From Betaproteobacteria bacterium (GTDB lineage: Bacteria; Pseudomonadota; Gammaproteobacteria; Burkholderiales; Rhodocyclaceae): 64,000 nucleotides of DNA. Positions 35,682 to 43,784 of the stretch are shown here, in pieces. The notes below the pieces were generated by a model. That model was not told the origin of the DNA. It ran no database searches and saw nothing but the letters and a program-made list of their open reading frames with translations. Numbering within the stretch: position 1 is the stretch's first letter; the number at the start of each line of letters is the position of its first letter. Made by a program: the position numbers and the translations under genes. Location: contig JADJLT010000002.1 of NCBI GenBank assembly GCA_016709965.1, positions 124,001-188,000 of the forward strand. Reading direction: 5' to 3'.

Positions 35682-35721
35682 GATTTTCCTCACCTTTTGA
35701 TCAATAGCGGCGATTCTCGAT

Positions 35722-35786
35722 CATCGAAGCTTGCGAATGCCTGACGAATACATACAAATAGTCGTCAGGCATTCGCAAGCTTGATG
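35722..35786. repeat. Long perfect inverted repeat between divergent cytochrome genes
   Basis: A 21-bp perfect inverted pair, 35727-35747 and 35762-35782 (arms starting AAGCTTGCGAATGCC), extended by four more pairs across one bulged G. The loop is 14 AT-rich bases. It lies 41-105 bp upstream of the barrel gene start and 40-104 bp upstream of the NapC-type gene start. Confidence 0.9.
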
Positions 35787-35825
35787 CTGCAATGATCCGC
35801 CCCATTCTGAAAAGTGGAGTACGCA

Positions 35826-36404
35826 ATGACCAATACGGATGGATCGCATTCAAAGGCAAAATCGATTTTGCGCTGGGGCACCCTCGCCGTGCTGTTGCTG
35901 GGCGGCCTGGTTTTCGCTGGCGGAAAATATGCGGTGGATCAGACCAATACCGTCGAATTCTGCATTTCGTGCCATGAAATGAAGGACAATAACTTCGAAG
36001 AATACAAAGAAACGATCCACGCCAGGAACAGGACGGGCGTCAAGGCCATTTGTTCAGACTGCCACGTACCGCATGACCTGATCGGAACGACGATTCGCAA
36101 GATCAAGGCATCCAACGATGTCCTTCACCACGTACTTGGCACGATCGATACCAAGGAAAAATTCGAGGCACATCGTCTTGATCTGGCCAAGCGGGTCTGG
36201 AAGCGCATGAAGGAGACGGACTCGAAGGAATGTCGACAATGCCATGACACCAAGGCAATGGATCCGGAAAAGCAGGGCAAAACGGCCCAGAAGCAACACC
36301 AGAAACTGGCCTCTGGTGAACGAACCTGTATCGATTGCCATTATGGAATTGCCCACAAGGAACCCGAAGGCGGCCACGAACCCAGCGAGGCTGTTGAGAA
36401 CTAG
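35826..36404 (+). CDS. NapC/NirT-family tetraheme cytochrome c
   Basis: 192 residues from ATG 35826 (GGAG upstream). One N-terminal membrane anchor (about 13-37) and four CxxCH heme sites at about 46-50, 76-80, 136-140 and 168-172. NapC/NirT/CymA proteins take electrons from quinol and hand them to periplasmic reductases or to outer-membrane conduits. No nap or nrf genes are beside it; the neighbours are the heme-barrel gene (divergent) and a two-component system downstream. Confidence 0.93.
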   Translation: MTNTDGSHSKAKSILRWGTLAVLLLGGLVFAGGKYAVDQTNTVEFCISCHEMKDNNFEEYKETIHARNRTGVKAICSDCHVPHDLIGTTIRKIKASNDVLHHVLGTIDTKEKFEAHRLDLAKRVWKRMKETDSKECRQCHDTKAMDPEKQGKTAQKQHQKLASGERTCIDCHYGIAHKEPEGGHEPSEAVEN

Positions 36405-36420
36405 GCCGGCATAAAAACGT

Positions 36421-37092
36421 ATGCGGATATTGATTGTTGAAGATGACGAGCTGGTCGCCCACGGCCTGAAGCAAGGTCTGCAGCAACTCGGCTACACGGT
36501 CGACGTCGCCGGCAGCGCCGAGGAAGCCGACCTCTGTGTGCAGGGTGAGCGCTTTGATATCGCACTGGTCGATATCGCGCTGCCCAAGGCGGATGGGCTG
36601 CATTTCATCCGCCAGCTGCGCGCCCGGGGCGACCATATGCCGGCCCTGATCCTGACCGCCAGCGACAGCATGGACGACACGATCCGTGGGCTGGATGCCG
36701 GGGCCGACGACTACATGACCAAGCCCTACCGGCTCCCGGAAGTGGCCGCCCGAATTCGCGCCCTGATCCGGCGCTCCAATGCGGTGACCGATGCCTGTCT
36801 CAGCCACGACGGGCTGCGCCTCGATACCAGCAGCCGGACGGTGACGTTGAACAATGAGCCGCTGGAACTCACCAACCGCGAATGGGCCATCCTCGAATTG
36901 CTGCTGATGGCCTCCCCCGCTGTCGTCAGCAAGGACAGGCTGGTCCACTCCCTGGCCGGATGGGACAAGGACATCACCCCCAATGCGATCGAAGTCCATG
37001 TCTCGCGATTACGCCACAAGCTGGCCGCCGGGACAATCGTTATCCGCACGGTGCGTGGCATAGGATATCGGGTCGATGCCCCACAAAACTGA
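36421..37092 (+). CDS. OmpR/PhoB-family response regulator
   Basis: 223 residues. Receiver with VEDDE, phosphoacceptor Asp51 in ALVDIALPKADG and Lys in DDYMTKPYR. The C-terminal winged helix is recognised by LTNREWAILELLLMAS and the recognition-helix region AIEVHVSRLRHKL, ending IRTVRGIGYRVD. QseB/TctD-like. It overlaps its kinase gene by 17 bp and follows the tetraheme gene by 16 bp, so the three may form one unit. Confidence 0.95.
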   Translation: MRILIVEDDELVAHGLKQGLQQLGYTVDVAGSAEEADLCVQGERFDIALVDIALPKADGLHFIRQLRARGDHMPALILTASDSMDDTIRGLDAGADDYMTKPYRLPEVAARIRALIRRSNAVTDACLSHDGLRLDTSSRTVTLNNEPLELTNREWAILELLLMASPAVVSKDRLVHSLAGWDKDITPNAIEVHVSRLRHKLAAGTIVIRTVRGIGYRVDAPQN

Positions 37093-38467
37093 ATCGCTGC
37101 AACGGCGCGAACCCTTGTCGCTCAGGCAGCGCCTGATTCTAGCCTTGCTGACCCCGCTGATTGTTATCCTGACCGTCTCGTCGTATTTCGATTACCGGCT
37201 GGCCAAAAAGACCGCCAACTCCGCCCACGACCAGTCGCTGGCCGATAATGTGTTTGACGTGGAGGCCCACATCAAAACGCAGAATCCGTCGTTCAAGCTC
37301 GACCTGACGGAGGAAGCCGAAGCCATGCTGCGCAGCAATGCACCGGACATGCTCTATTTTTCAGTGAGCGACCCGTTTGGCAAAGTGGTGGCCGGCGATG
37401 CCGATCTACCGCAGCTTCGCCCGCCAAAAGATGATCAAGTCGAATTCTCGAACGGTGTGTACCGCGACACACGCGTCAGAATTGCCAGCCATCGGATTAC
37501 CATCAAGGCGCAGGATTTTCTGATTGTCGTCATGGAGACGACCAAAAAACGCGAACAGGCCAGCGCCCGCATTCTGACCGCCATGGTCATCCCCAATCTT
37601 GCCGTTATCCTGGCCACCATGCTGGCCGTTGTATTGGGTGTCAGGCAGGGTTTGTTGCCCTTGCACGAAGTGGAGCGAGACATTGCCGAGCGTTCGGCCA
37701 ACGATCTCCATGAAATCGATCCATCGGGAAAGCCTGCAGAAATTCGCCCGATGCTCCGCCGGCTCAACGAGCTATTCGCCCTCCTGCGCGACTCGGTCGA
37801 AATCCAGCAACGCTTCATTGCCGACGCCGCCCATCAGTTGCGTACCCCGCTGGCCGGCCTGCAGACACAACTCGATCTGGCCAACGCCGAAGGTGCCTTC
37901 GATAACAATCCCGAACGCATTCAACTGATCGAGGAAGCAACGCTCCGCATCAGTCACCTGTTGAGCCAGCTTCTGGCTTACGCCCGGGCTGAAACCTCGA
38001 ATTCGGTCAAGGACAAATTTGAATCGGTGGACCTGGATCGACTGGTCGAAAATTCGGCATCGATTTTTCTGGATGGTGCGCTGGCCAAAAATATCGACCT
38101 CGGCTTCGACATCAAGCCCGCCACCACCGCAGGGTTCCCCTGGATGCTGCAAGAGGCGCTGTCCAATCTGATTGATAACGCCATCCGCTACACGCCGACT
38201 GGCGGCATCATCACCGTGAGTTGCGGCGACGAAAACGGCCACGCTTTCCTTGAAGTCGACGACAGCGGTCCCGGCATCCCGAATGAACAGCTAAAACACG
38301 TGTTCGAGCGCTTCTATCGCATCCCTGGCTCACCCGGCAATGGCTGCGGACTCGGCTTGGCCATCGTCAGCGAAATTGCCCAACTGCACGAAGCCACCGT
38401 CGAGCTCAAGCGAAGCGAGCAAGGCGGCTTGCGCGTACGCATTCAATTCAAGCTGCCGCCCGCCTGA
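37076..38467 (+). CDS. Sensor histidine kinase, QseC/TctE-like
   Basis: 463 residues. Two membrane helices (about 20-40 and 160-182) bracket a periplasmic sensor of the 2CSK_N type (DVEAHIKTQNPSFKLDL...). Then HAMP-like linker, H-box RFIADAAHQLRTPLAGLQTQ, N-box EALSNLIDNAIRYTPTGG and G-boxes DDSGPGIP and GNGCGLGLAIV. All catalytic elements are present. Signal unknown; proteins of this group often respond to organic acids or metals. Confidence 0.94.
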   Translation: MPHKTESLQRREPLSLRQRLILALLTPLIVILTVSSYFDYRLAKKTANSAHDQSLADNVFDVEAHIKTQNPSFKLDLTEEAEAMLRSNAPDMLYFSVSDPFGKVVAGDADLPQLRPPKDDQVEFSNGVYRDTRVRIASHRITIKAQDFLIVVMETTKKREQASARILTAMVIPNLAVILATMLAVVLGVRQGLLPLHEVERDIAERSANDLHEIDPSGKPAEIRPMLRRLNELFALLRDSVEIQQRFIADAAHQLRTPLAGLQTQLDLANAEGAFDNNPERIQLIEEATLRISHLLSQLLAYARAETSNSVKDKFESVDLDRLVENSASIFLDGALAKNIDLGFDIKPATTAGFPWMLQEALSNLIDNAIRYTPTGGIITVSCGDENGHAFLEVDDSGPGIPNEQLKHVFERFYRIPGSPGNGCGLGLAIVSEIAQLHEATVELKRSEQGGLRVRIQFKLPPA

Positions 38468-38489
38468 TTTTCCGGCCCACCGCTGACTG

Positions 38490-38525
38490 CCGCGGTCAAC
38501 CGGAAAAAACAGCCAAATTTCAATG
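38490..38525 (-). repeat. Dispersed 33-bp element, copy J
   Basis: CCGCGGTCAACCGGAAAAAA followed by CAGCCAAATTTCAATG. It covers most of the 52-bp gap between the convergent kinase and PCuAC genes and reaches into the last codons of PCuAC. Confidence 0.85.
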
Positions 38526-38987
38526 TTTCTGTTCCATGGCTGCCGGCATGCCGGCGGCCATTGGCCGGACGACCTTGGCATCGACCTGCTTGGTGCTGCC
38601 ATCATCAAAGGTCAGCGTCACCGGCACCATGTCGCCCTCACGCATGGGCGCCTTCAGATCAATCATCATGACATGCAGGCCACCCGGCTTGAGCACCGCT
38701 TCGCCCTTCGCCTTGATGTCGATACCCGGTACCGGGCGCATCTTCATGACGCCGCCCTCGTTCAGGTGAGTGTGCAGTTCGGTGGCTCGGGAAATCGGAT
38801 TATTGGCCTTGATGATCTTGACGTCCTTGTCGCCGTCGTTCTTGATCACCATGAAGGCCCCGGTCGCCGGCGCGTTGGGTGGTGCCAGGCGAACGTAAGC
38901 GTCCTGCACCGAAACGTGGTCGGCGGCACCCGCCATGACACCGGCCGAAAACATCAGACTGACGGCTAGCAGGGATAACTGTTTCAT
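38520..38987 (-). CDS. Periplasmic copper chaperone PCuAC
   Basis: 155 residues with signal peptide ending VMAGA. The Cu(I)-binding pattern of the family is present: His in ELHTHLNEGGVMKMRP, Met residues spaced after it, then HVMMIDL about 20 residues on. PCuAC carries copper to SCO proteins and CuA sites. It lies 14 bp after the SCO1 gene, in a copper-delivery set that diverges from nosZ, whose CuA and CuZ centres need copper. The C-terminus is Met/His containing (MPAAMEQKH). Confidence 0.93.
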   Translation of the reverse strand: MKQLSLLAVSLMFSAGVMAGAADHVSVQDAYVRLAPPNAPATGAFMVIKNDGDKDVKIIKANNPISRATELHTHLNEGGVMKMRPVPGIDIKAKGEAVLKPGGLHVMMIDLKAPMREGDMVPVTLTFDDGSTKQVDAKVVRPMAAGMPAAMEQKH

Positions 38988-39001
38988 GGGTTTTATCTCC
39001 T

Positions 39002-39604
39002 TCAGGGTTGATTCAAATATTTCCGGATGGCCGCCGCAATCCGGTCGGGCGGCGTGCCGTGTGCGATCTTGCTGAGCACTTGCCCATCGGGCGTGACGAT
39101 AAAGGTATCTGCTGAGTGATCGACGACATAGCCACCACCGGCGGTATCGACCTTTTGCTCGGCGTAAAAGACGCCGTAACGTTTGGCAATCTCGGCGATG
39201 ACTTCCGGCGTGCCGGTAACACCCACGATGGCCGGATGGAAGAATTCGACGTATTCCTTCAGGCGAGCCGGCGTATCGCGCTTCGGATCAACCGACACAA
39301 AGATCATGCCGACCCGGGCCATCTCCGCCGGCGTAAGTTGCTTCAGACCTTCGGCCGTGGCCGCCAGCGACGTCGGGCAAATATCGGGGCAATAGGTATA
39401 GCCGAAATAAACCAGCACCAGTTTGCCACGATAATCCTTCAGGGAAACCGGGCCACTTGCCGACTGCAGGGTGAAATCCCCGCCCGCCGCAATGTTCGCC
39501 TTGGGCAAGACACGGTCCGGAATCTCCGGTTGCCAAAAGAGAAATACACCGGCGATCAACACGGCCAGTACGGCAGCCAGCAGCGTCAATATGCGTTCAG
39601 ACAT
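39002..39604 (-). CDS. SCO1/SenC family copper chaperone/thiol oxidoreductase
   Basis: 200 residues. N-terminal membrane anchor (about 5-25), then a thioredoxin-fold domain with the copper-binding CPDIC motif in FGYTYCPDICPTSLAA and the distal His in VVDHSADTFIV. The family inserts copper into, or reduces, CuA centres of cytochrome oxidase; next to nosZ it may serve the CuA site of nitrous oxide reductase. It starts immediately after the stop of the gene at 39605. Confidence 0.94.
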   Translation of the reverse strand: MSERILTLLAAVLAVLIAGVFLFWQPEIPDRVLPKANIAAGGDFTLQSASGPVSLKDYRGKLVLVYFGYTYCPDICPTSLAATAEGLKQLTPAEMARVGMIFVSVDPKRDTPARLKEYVEFFHPAIVGVTGTPEVIAEIAKRYGVFYAEQKVDTAGGGYVVDHSADTFIVTPDGQVLSKIAHGTPPDRIAAAIRKYLNQP

Positions 39605-40078
39605 CTAATTGTGCGCTCCGGTTGAAAATCGATACGGGATGGCAATCCGCTCATTTCCGGATTCAAGCAGTACCGTCGCCTGCCAATCCATCTGGCCGGT
39701 AATGCAGACCGGCAGCGTCACCTCGGCCGTGTAGTTTCCCGTACCTCGTTCAGTCAATTGTGGCCGGTTCATGCCCATGTTCATATCGACACCGGCGAAA
39801 TCAATCTCGACGCGCGAAGGCGACAGGCCGGTAGTCGTCACCTGCACCTCGAAAGGTTTGACCAGGGGCACCGGGCGCGTGCCCATCGTCAATTGAATCT
39901 TGCCGCCTGAGGGCAGCGCCACGCTGCACGCTTCGCGCTGCAAATTGCAGACGGGATCAGGCTGAACCGTCACGTCTGCCTTGGGCGGCAGCATGGGCGA
40001 CAGCTTGTAACCCACGATAACGACCAGCGCGATCAACTCCAGTCCGATCACATCCGCCAGGATTTTCTTGTTCACCAA
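39605..40078 (-). CDS. Membrane-anchored Met-rich protein, likely copper-linked
   Basis: 157 residues. One N-terminal helix (about 8-26, IGLELIALVVIVGYKL) followed by a periplasmic beta-rich domain. Two cysteines lie close together (CNLQREACSVAL) and a conserved-looking DFAGVDMNMGMNRPQL segment offers Met ligands. The end PVCITGQMDWQATVLLESG recalls FixH-type or YtkA-like domains. I know no named family. First gene of the operon with SCO1 and PCuAC, diverging from nosZ, which points to copper handling (inference). Confidence 0.78.
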   Translation of the reverse strand: MVNKKILADVIGLELIALVVIVGYKLSPMLPPKADVTVQPDPVCNLQREACSVALPSGGKIQLTMGTRPVPLVKPFEVQVTTTGLSPSRVEIDFAGVDMNMGMNRPQLTERGTGNYTAEVTLPVCITGQMDWQATVLLESGNERIAIPYRFSTGAHN

Positions 40079-40184
40079 TGTACGTCGATTTTTATAGAGA
40101 TTTTGGACAAGGCATTTTCGCCGATGAGGCGCTTTTGGATTTAGCAGAGATCAATTCTTTCATACTCGGTGCGGAATAGAGTGT

Positions 40185-40199
40185 GCGGCATATTGTCGC
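40185..40199. promoter_or_regulatory. RegA/PrrA-type binding box upstream of nosZ
   Basis: GCGGCATATTGTCGC, matching GNGRCRNNNNGNCGC. With its flanks, TGCGGCATATTGTCGCA differs from the box in front of regBA at only one of 17 positions. It lies 73 bp upstream of the nosZ start, in the gap shared with the copper-chaperone operon. Confidence 0.75.
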
Positions 40200-40271
40200 A
40201 GGGGGCTTGATTGACCGGCGGCGATGGGGGAATTGAAGTTGTTGCTTCTGGTATTCAAGGGAGAAATCGAG

Positions 40272-42554
40272 ATGAAGAAATTTGTAGTGAACACCACCGC
40301 GCTGGTTCTGGCAGCAGGGTTTGCCGCCACGGCATGGTCTGCCGAATCGCTGCAGGACGTCATGAAGCGTCGCGGCCTTAGCCAGCAGGATCTGCTCGCT
40401 GCGTCCAAGACCTACGTCCCGACGGGAAAACGGGACGAATTCGTCGCTTTCAGTTCGGGCGGTCAGTCCGGCCAGATTATCGTGTATGGCATTCCGTCCA
40501 TGCGTATCCTCAAATACATCGGCGTCTTCACGCCGGAACCTTGGCAGGGCTACGGCTTCGATGAAGAATCCAAGGCTGTGCTGCGTCAGGGCAACATCGA
40601 CGGCAAGGAAATCAACTGGGGCGATACGCACCACCCGGCCATGTCCGAAACCCAGGGCAAGTACGACGGCCAGTACCTGTTCATCAACGACAAGGCCAAT
40701 CCGCGCCTCGCCGTGATCGACCTGCGTGACTTCGAAACCAAGCAGATCGTGGTCAATCCGATCTTCAAGTCCGAGCATGGTGGCGCCTTCGTCACACAGA
40801 ACACCGACTACGTCATTGAAGCTGCCCAGTATGCGTCCCCGCTGGAAAACAAGAAGTTCTTCCCGCTCGAAGAGTTCAACGACAAATACCGTGGTGGCGT
40901 GACCTACTGGAAGTTCGACCGCAAGGAAGGTCGCATTGATCCGAAGCAGTCCTTCTCCCTCGAACTGCCGCCGTACAGCCAGGACTTGTCCGACGCTGGG
41001 AAAGGCCCGTCCGATGGCTGGTCCTTCACCAATTCCTTCTGTTCCGAGCGCTACGTTGGCGGCATTGAAAAAGGCCGTCCGCCTTATGAAGCCGGTTGCT
41101 CCGCCAAGGACACCGACTATCTGCACGTGATCAACTGGAAAAAGGCCGCTGAACTGGTTGCTGCCGGAAAAGCCAAAAAGATCAACGGCCACAATGTGAT
41201 CATGATGGAAACTGCGATCAAGGAAGGCATCCTCTTCCTGGTGCCGGAACCGAAATCTCCGCACGGCGTAGACGTCACGCCTGATGGCAAGCTGCTCACC
41301 GTCGCCGGCAAGCTGGACACCCACGTTTCCGTTTATTCCTTCGAGAAGATCATGGCCGCCATCAAGGCCGGCAAGTTCGAATCCAAGGATCCGTACGGCA
41401 TTCCGGTGATCAGCATGAAGGATGCCCTTCACACCCAGGTCCAGCTCGGCCTTGGCCCGCTGCACACCCAGTACGACAGCAAACCCTGTATTGCCTACAC
41501 CTCCCTTTATGTCGACTCACAAGTCGTCAAGTGGAACTATTGTGAAGGCAAGGTTCTCGACAAGATCTCCGTGCACTACAACATCGGTCACCTGATGACC
41601 ATGGAAGGTGACTCGGCCGATCCGAAGGGGCATTACCTGGTTGCGCTGAACAAGCTGTCCATCGACCGCTTCACACCGGTTGGTCCACTGCACCCGCAGA
41701 ACCACCAGCTGATTGACATCAGCAATGACAAGATGCAACTCCTGTACGACATGCCCGTTCCGTTGGGCGAGCCGCACTATGTTGTTGCCATCGAAGCATC
41801 GAAGCTGAAGCCGGGCGTTCGCTACAAGGTCGGCACCAACAGCCGTACCGACAAGCCTAGTCCGTTTGGCGTCCGCGCCGGTGAGGAGCACACCGACAAG
41901 AAGGGCAACAAGATCGAGGTCTTCGGCACCCTGATCCGTTCGCACATCACGCCGGAAACCATCGAAGCCGATGTCGGTGACGAAGTGACCATCCACCTGA
42001 CCAACCTGGAACGTGCCCAGGACGAAACCCACGGCTTCACGGTTTCGACCTTCAATACCCACGCATCGGTCGAGCCGGGCAAGACGGTGACCGTCAAGTT
42101 CAAGGCTGACAAGGAAGGTGTGTATCCGTACTACTGCACGGAATTCTGTTCCGCGCTACACCTCGAAATGCAGGGCTATCTGCTGGTCAAACCGAAGGGT
42201 TGGAAGCCTAGCAAGACAACCGAAGCCAAGGCCAGCTACACCGAAACAGACTATAAGGCGACAGTGAAGAAGGTTGCTGATACCCAGGCAGTTATCGATT
42301 CCGTTGTGGGCTACATCACCAGTGTTAACTTCAAGGACTTTCCTGATGTGGTCAACATGGTCGACGACGCAACCGACCAGCTGAGCAAAATCAAGGAAGC
42401 CAAGGGCAAGGCCGAAGCTGCTGCAGCCAAGAAGGATTGGGACCAAGCCAATCTTTGGGAAGAGCAGATTTGGCAATACCAGGTCAAGGCAGCCGATATT
42501 GGTCTGCGTGCCAAGACCTACCTTGAGCAGAACGGCGCCAAGAAGGTCAAGTAA
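40272..42554 (+). CDS. nosZ: Nitrous oxide reductase, clade II (Sec-exported)
   Basis: 760 residues from ATG 40272 (GGGAG upstream). Reduces N2O to N2 in the periplasm. The signal peptide (MKKFVVNTTALVLAAGFAA) lacks a twin-arginine motif, which marks clade II (atypical) NosZ. The beta-propeller carries the CuZ histidines (GDTHHPAMSET, LGPLHTQYD, NIGHLMTMEGD, GEPHYVVAIEA). The C-terminal cupredoxin has the CuA site YYCTEFCSALHLEMQGYL (about 621-638). A helical tail of about 110 residues follows it, longer than in clade I enzymes. A RegA-type box lies upstream. Confidence 0.97.
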   Translation: MKKFVVNTTALVLAAGFAATAWSAESLQDVMKRRGLSQQDLLAASKTYVPTGKRDEFVAFSSGGQSGQIIVYGIPSMRILKYIGVFTPEPWQGYGFDEESKAVLRQGNIDGKEINWGDTHHPAMSETQGKYDGQYLFINDKANPRLAVIDLRDFETKQIVVNPIFKSEHGGAFVTQNTDYVIEAAQYASPLENKKFFPLEEFNDKYRGGVTYWKFDRKEGRIDPKQSFSLELPPYSQDLSDAGKGPSDGWSFTNSFCSERYVGGIEKGRPPYEAGCSAKDTDYLHVINWKKAAELVAAGKAKKINGHNVIMMETAIKEGILFLVPEPKSPHGVDVTPDGKLLTVAGKLDTHVSVYSFEKIMAAIKAGKFESKDPYGIPVISMKDALHTQVQLGLGPLHTQYDSKPCIAYTSLYVDSQVVKWNYCEGKVLDKISVHYNIGHLMTMEGDSADPKGHYLVALNKLSIDRFTPVGPLHPQNHQLIDISNDKMQLLYDMPVPLGEPHYVVAIEASKLKPGVRYKVGTNSRTDKPSPFGVRAGEEHTDKKGNKIEVFGTLIRSHITPETIEADVGDEVTIHLTNLERAQDETHGFTVSTFNTHASVEPGKTVTVKFKADKEGVYPYYCTEFCSALHLEMQGYLLVKPKGWKPSKTTEAKASYTETDYKATVKKVADTQAVIDSVVGYITSVNFKDFPDVVNMVDDATDQLSKIKEAKGKAEAAAAKKDWDQANLWEEQIWQYQVKAADIGLRAKTYLEQNGAKKVK

Positions 42555-42584
42555 GTCACAAACTTGATCTGACTTAAGGCAATC

Positions 42585-42615
42585 AACGGGGAGCAGAGCC
42601 AATCTGTTCCCCGTT
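42585..42615 (+). terminator. Hairpin between nosZ and the first cytochrome gene
   Basis: AACGGGGAGCAG pairs with CTGTTCCCCGTT (12 pairs, one G-U) around AGCCAAT. Only a short T stretch follows, so it is more likely an attenuator or an mRNA-stabilising hairpin than a full terminator. Confidence 0.65.
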
Positions 42616-42637
42616 TCACATTCAGGAGGGAATACCC

Positions 42638-42946
42638 ATGAAATATGTAATGACTTTGATCACCGCAGCCTTTGTCGCTGCTCCCGTATTTGCCGCTCCG
42701 GACGGCGCCACGCTCTTCCAGGAAAAGACCTGCTGGTCATGCCATGGCAAGGATGCCAAGAAAACCCTGTCACCCGCCTTTCCGAAACTTGCCGGGCAAA
42801 ATGCCGCTTATGCCGAACAGCAAATGAAGGACATCAAGAGTGGTGCCCGTAATAACGGCCAGACCGCTGCAATGAAGGGGGTCATGGGGCTCGTAAGCGA
42901 TGAGGAAATCAAGGCACTTGCGGACTATCTATCCAAGCTCAAATAA
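42638..42946 (+). CDS. nosC1: Monoheme cytochrome c of the nos cluster
   Basis: 102 residues: signal peptide ending PVFA, heme site CWSCH at 32-36, axial Met probably in MKGVMGLVSDEE, and a helical C-terminus LADYLSKLK. Small class I cytochrome of the c553 type. In clade II nos clusters such cytochromes are thought to carry electrons from the quinol-oxidising NosG/NosH or bc1 complex to NosZ. It follows nosZ by 83 bp with a hairpin between. Confidence 0.9.
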   Translation: MKYVMTLITAAFVAAPVFAAPDGATLFQEKTCWSCHGKDAKKTLSPAFPKLAGQNAAYAEQQMKDIKSGARNNGQTAAMKGVMGLVSDEEIKALADYLSKLK

Positions 42947-42953
42947 GCCGCCA

Positions 42954-42973
42954 AAGCCACGATTTAGTGGCTT
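42954..42973 (+). other. Intercistronic hairpin between the two nos cytochromes
   Basis: AAGCCAC and GTGGCTT pair around GATTTA just after the nosC1 stop. No T run, so probably not an efficient terminator. Confidence 0.5.
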
Positions 42974-43058
42974 ATGACTCATATCAAGGAAGGCTGATAT
43001 AGACAGATCAACAATGTTTCAAGCGTTCCGATCAACCCGCAAAACAAGGAAACCAAAC

Positions 43059-43784
43059 ATGAAAGCATCAGTTCTGCTGATCGGCCTGCTCAGCGCAGGC
43101 GTCGTCTTTGCCGGCCCGCCGGCACCGCACAAGGAAGGCATCGAGAGCAAAAATTACAAATGGAACGCCGAGGGCGGCGAAAAGATGGAAGCGTTGACCA
43201 AGAAGGGCAACGTCAAGAATGGCGAAGAGGTTTATGAAATCTGTGGCGCATGCCACCTGCCCTCCGGCGCAGGTCGCCCGGACGGTACCTTCCCACAACT
43301 GGCTGGGCAACATTCGACCGTGCTTATCAAACAAATGGCTGATATCCGCTCCGGCGAGCGCGACAATCCGACCATGTATCCGTTTGCATCGACCTTGGTC
43401 GATCCACAGGAACTGGCAGATGCCTCAGCCTACATCCAAAGCCTTTGCATTCCGCTGGAACACGGCAAGTATGAAGGTGCCGATGCCGCCATGCAGGTTG
43501 CCGCAGGCAAAACCCTGTATGAGAAAGAATGTCTCGAGTGCCATGGAAAAACTGGCGAGGGCAACAAGGAAAAGTTCTACCCGGTGATCGCCGGGCAGCA
43601 CTATAAGTACCTGCTGCGCCAGATGACCGACATTCGCGATGGCAAGCGCCGCAATGCGAATCCGGACATGGTCAAGATCATCAAGAAATATGACAACCAG
43701 CAATTGATTGCGATTTCTGCTTATCAATCGAGCATGGTCATGCCGGGAGCCATGTGCAAGCCGAAGGCAGCAAAGAAGAAATAA
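43059..43784 (+). CDS. nosC2: Diheme cytochrome c of the nos cluster
   Basis: 241 residues from ATG 43059. Signal peptide, then two class I heme sites: CGACHLPSGAGR at 62-66 and CLECHGKTGEGN at about 158-162, each followed by a conserved LAGQH/IAGQHYKYLLRQM segment. Cytochrome c4-like, expected in the periplasm as an electron donor in N2O respiration. Position between nosZ and nosB fits the nosZ-C1-C2-B arrangement of clade II clusters. Confidence 0.9.
   Translation: MKASVLLIGLLSAGVVFAGPPAPHKEGIESKNYKWNAEGGEKMEALTKKGNVKNGEEVYEICGACHLPSGAGRPDGTFPQLAGQHSTVLIKQMADIRSGERDNPTMYPFASTLVDPQELADASAYIQSLCIPLEHGKYEGADAAMQVAAGKTLYEKECLECHGKTGEGNKEKFYPVIAGQHYKYLLRQMTDIRDGKRRNANPDMVKIIKKYDNQQLIAISAYQSSMVMPGAMCKPKAAKKK

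Noticed and set aside
40205..40225. TTGATTGACC upstream of nosZ as an FNR/Dnr site
   Set aside because: Only a half site; the second ATCAA half is absent at the required distance.
40092..41465. Long open frame antisense to nosZ (457 codons)
   Set aside because: Mirror of a strongly biased, GC-rich gene; no ribosome-binding site and no family features.
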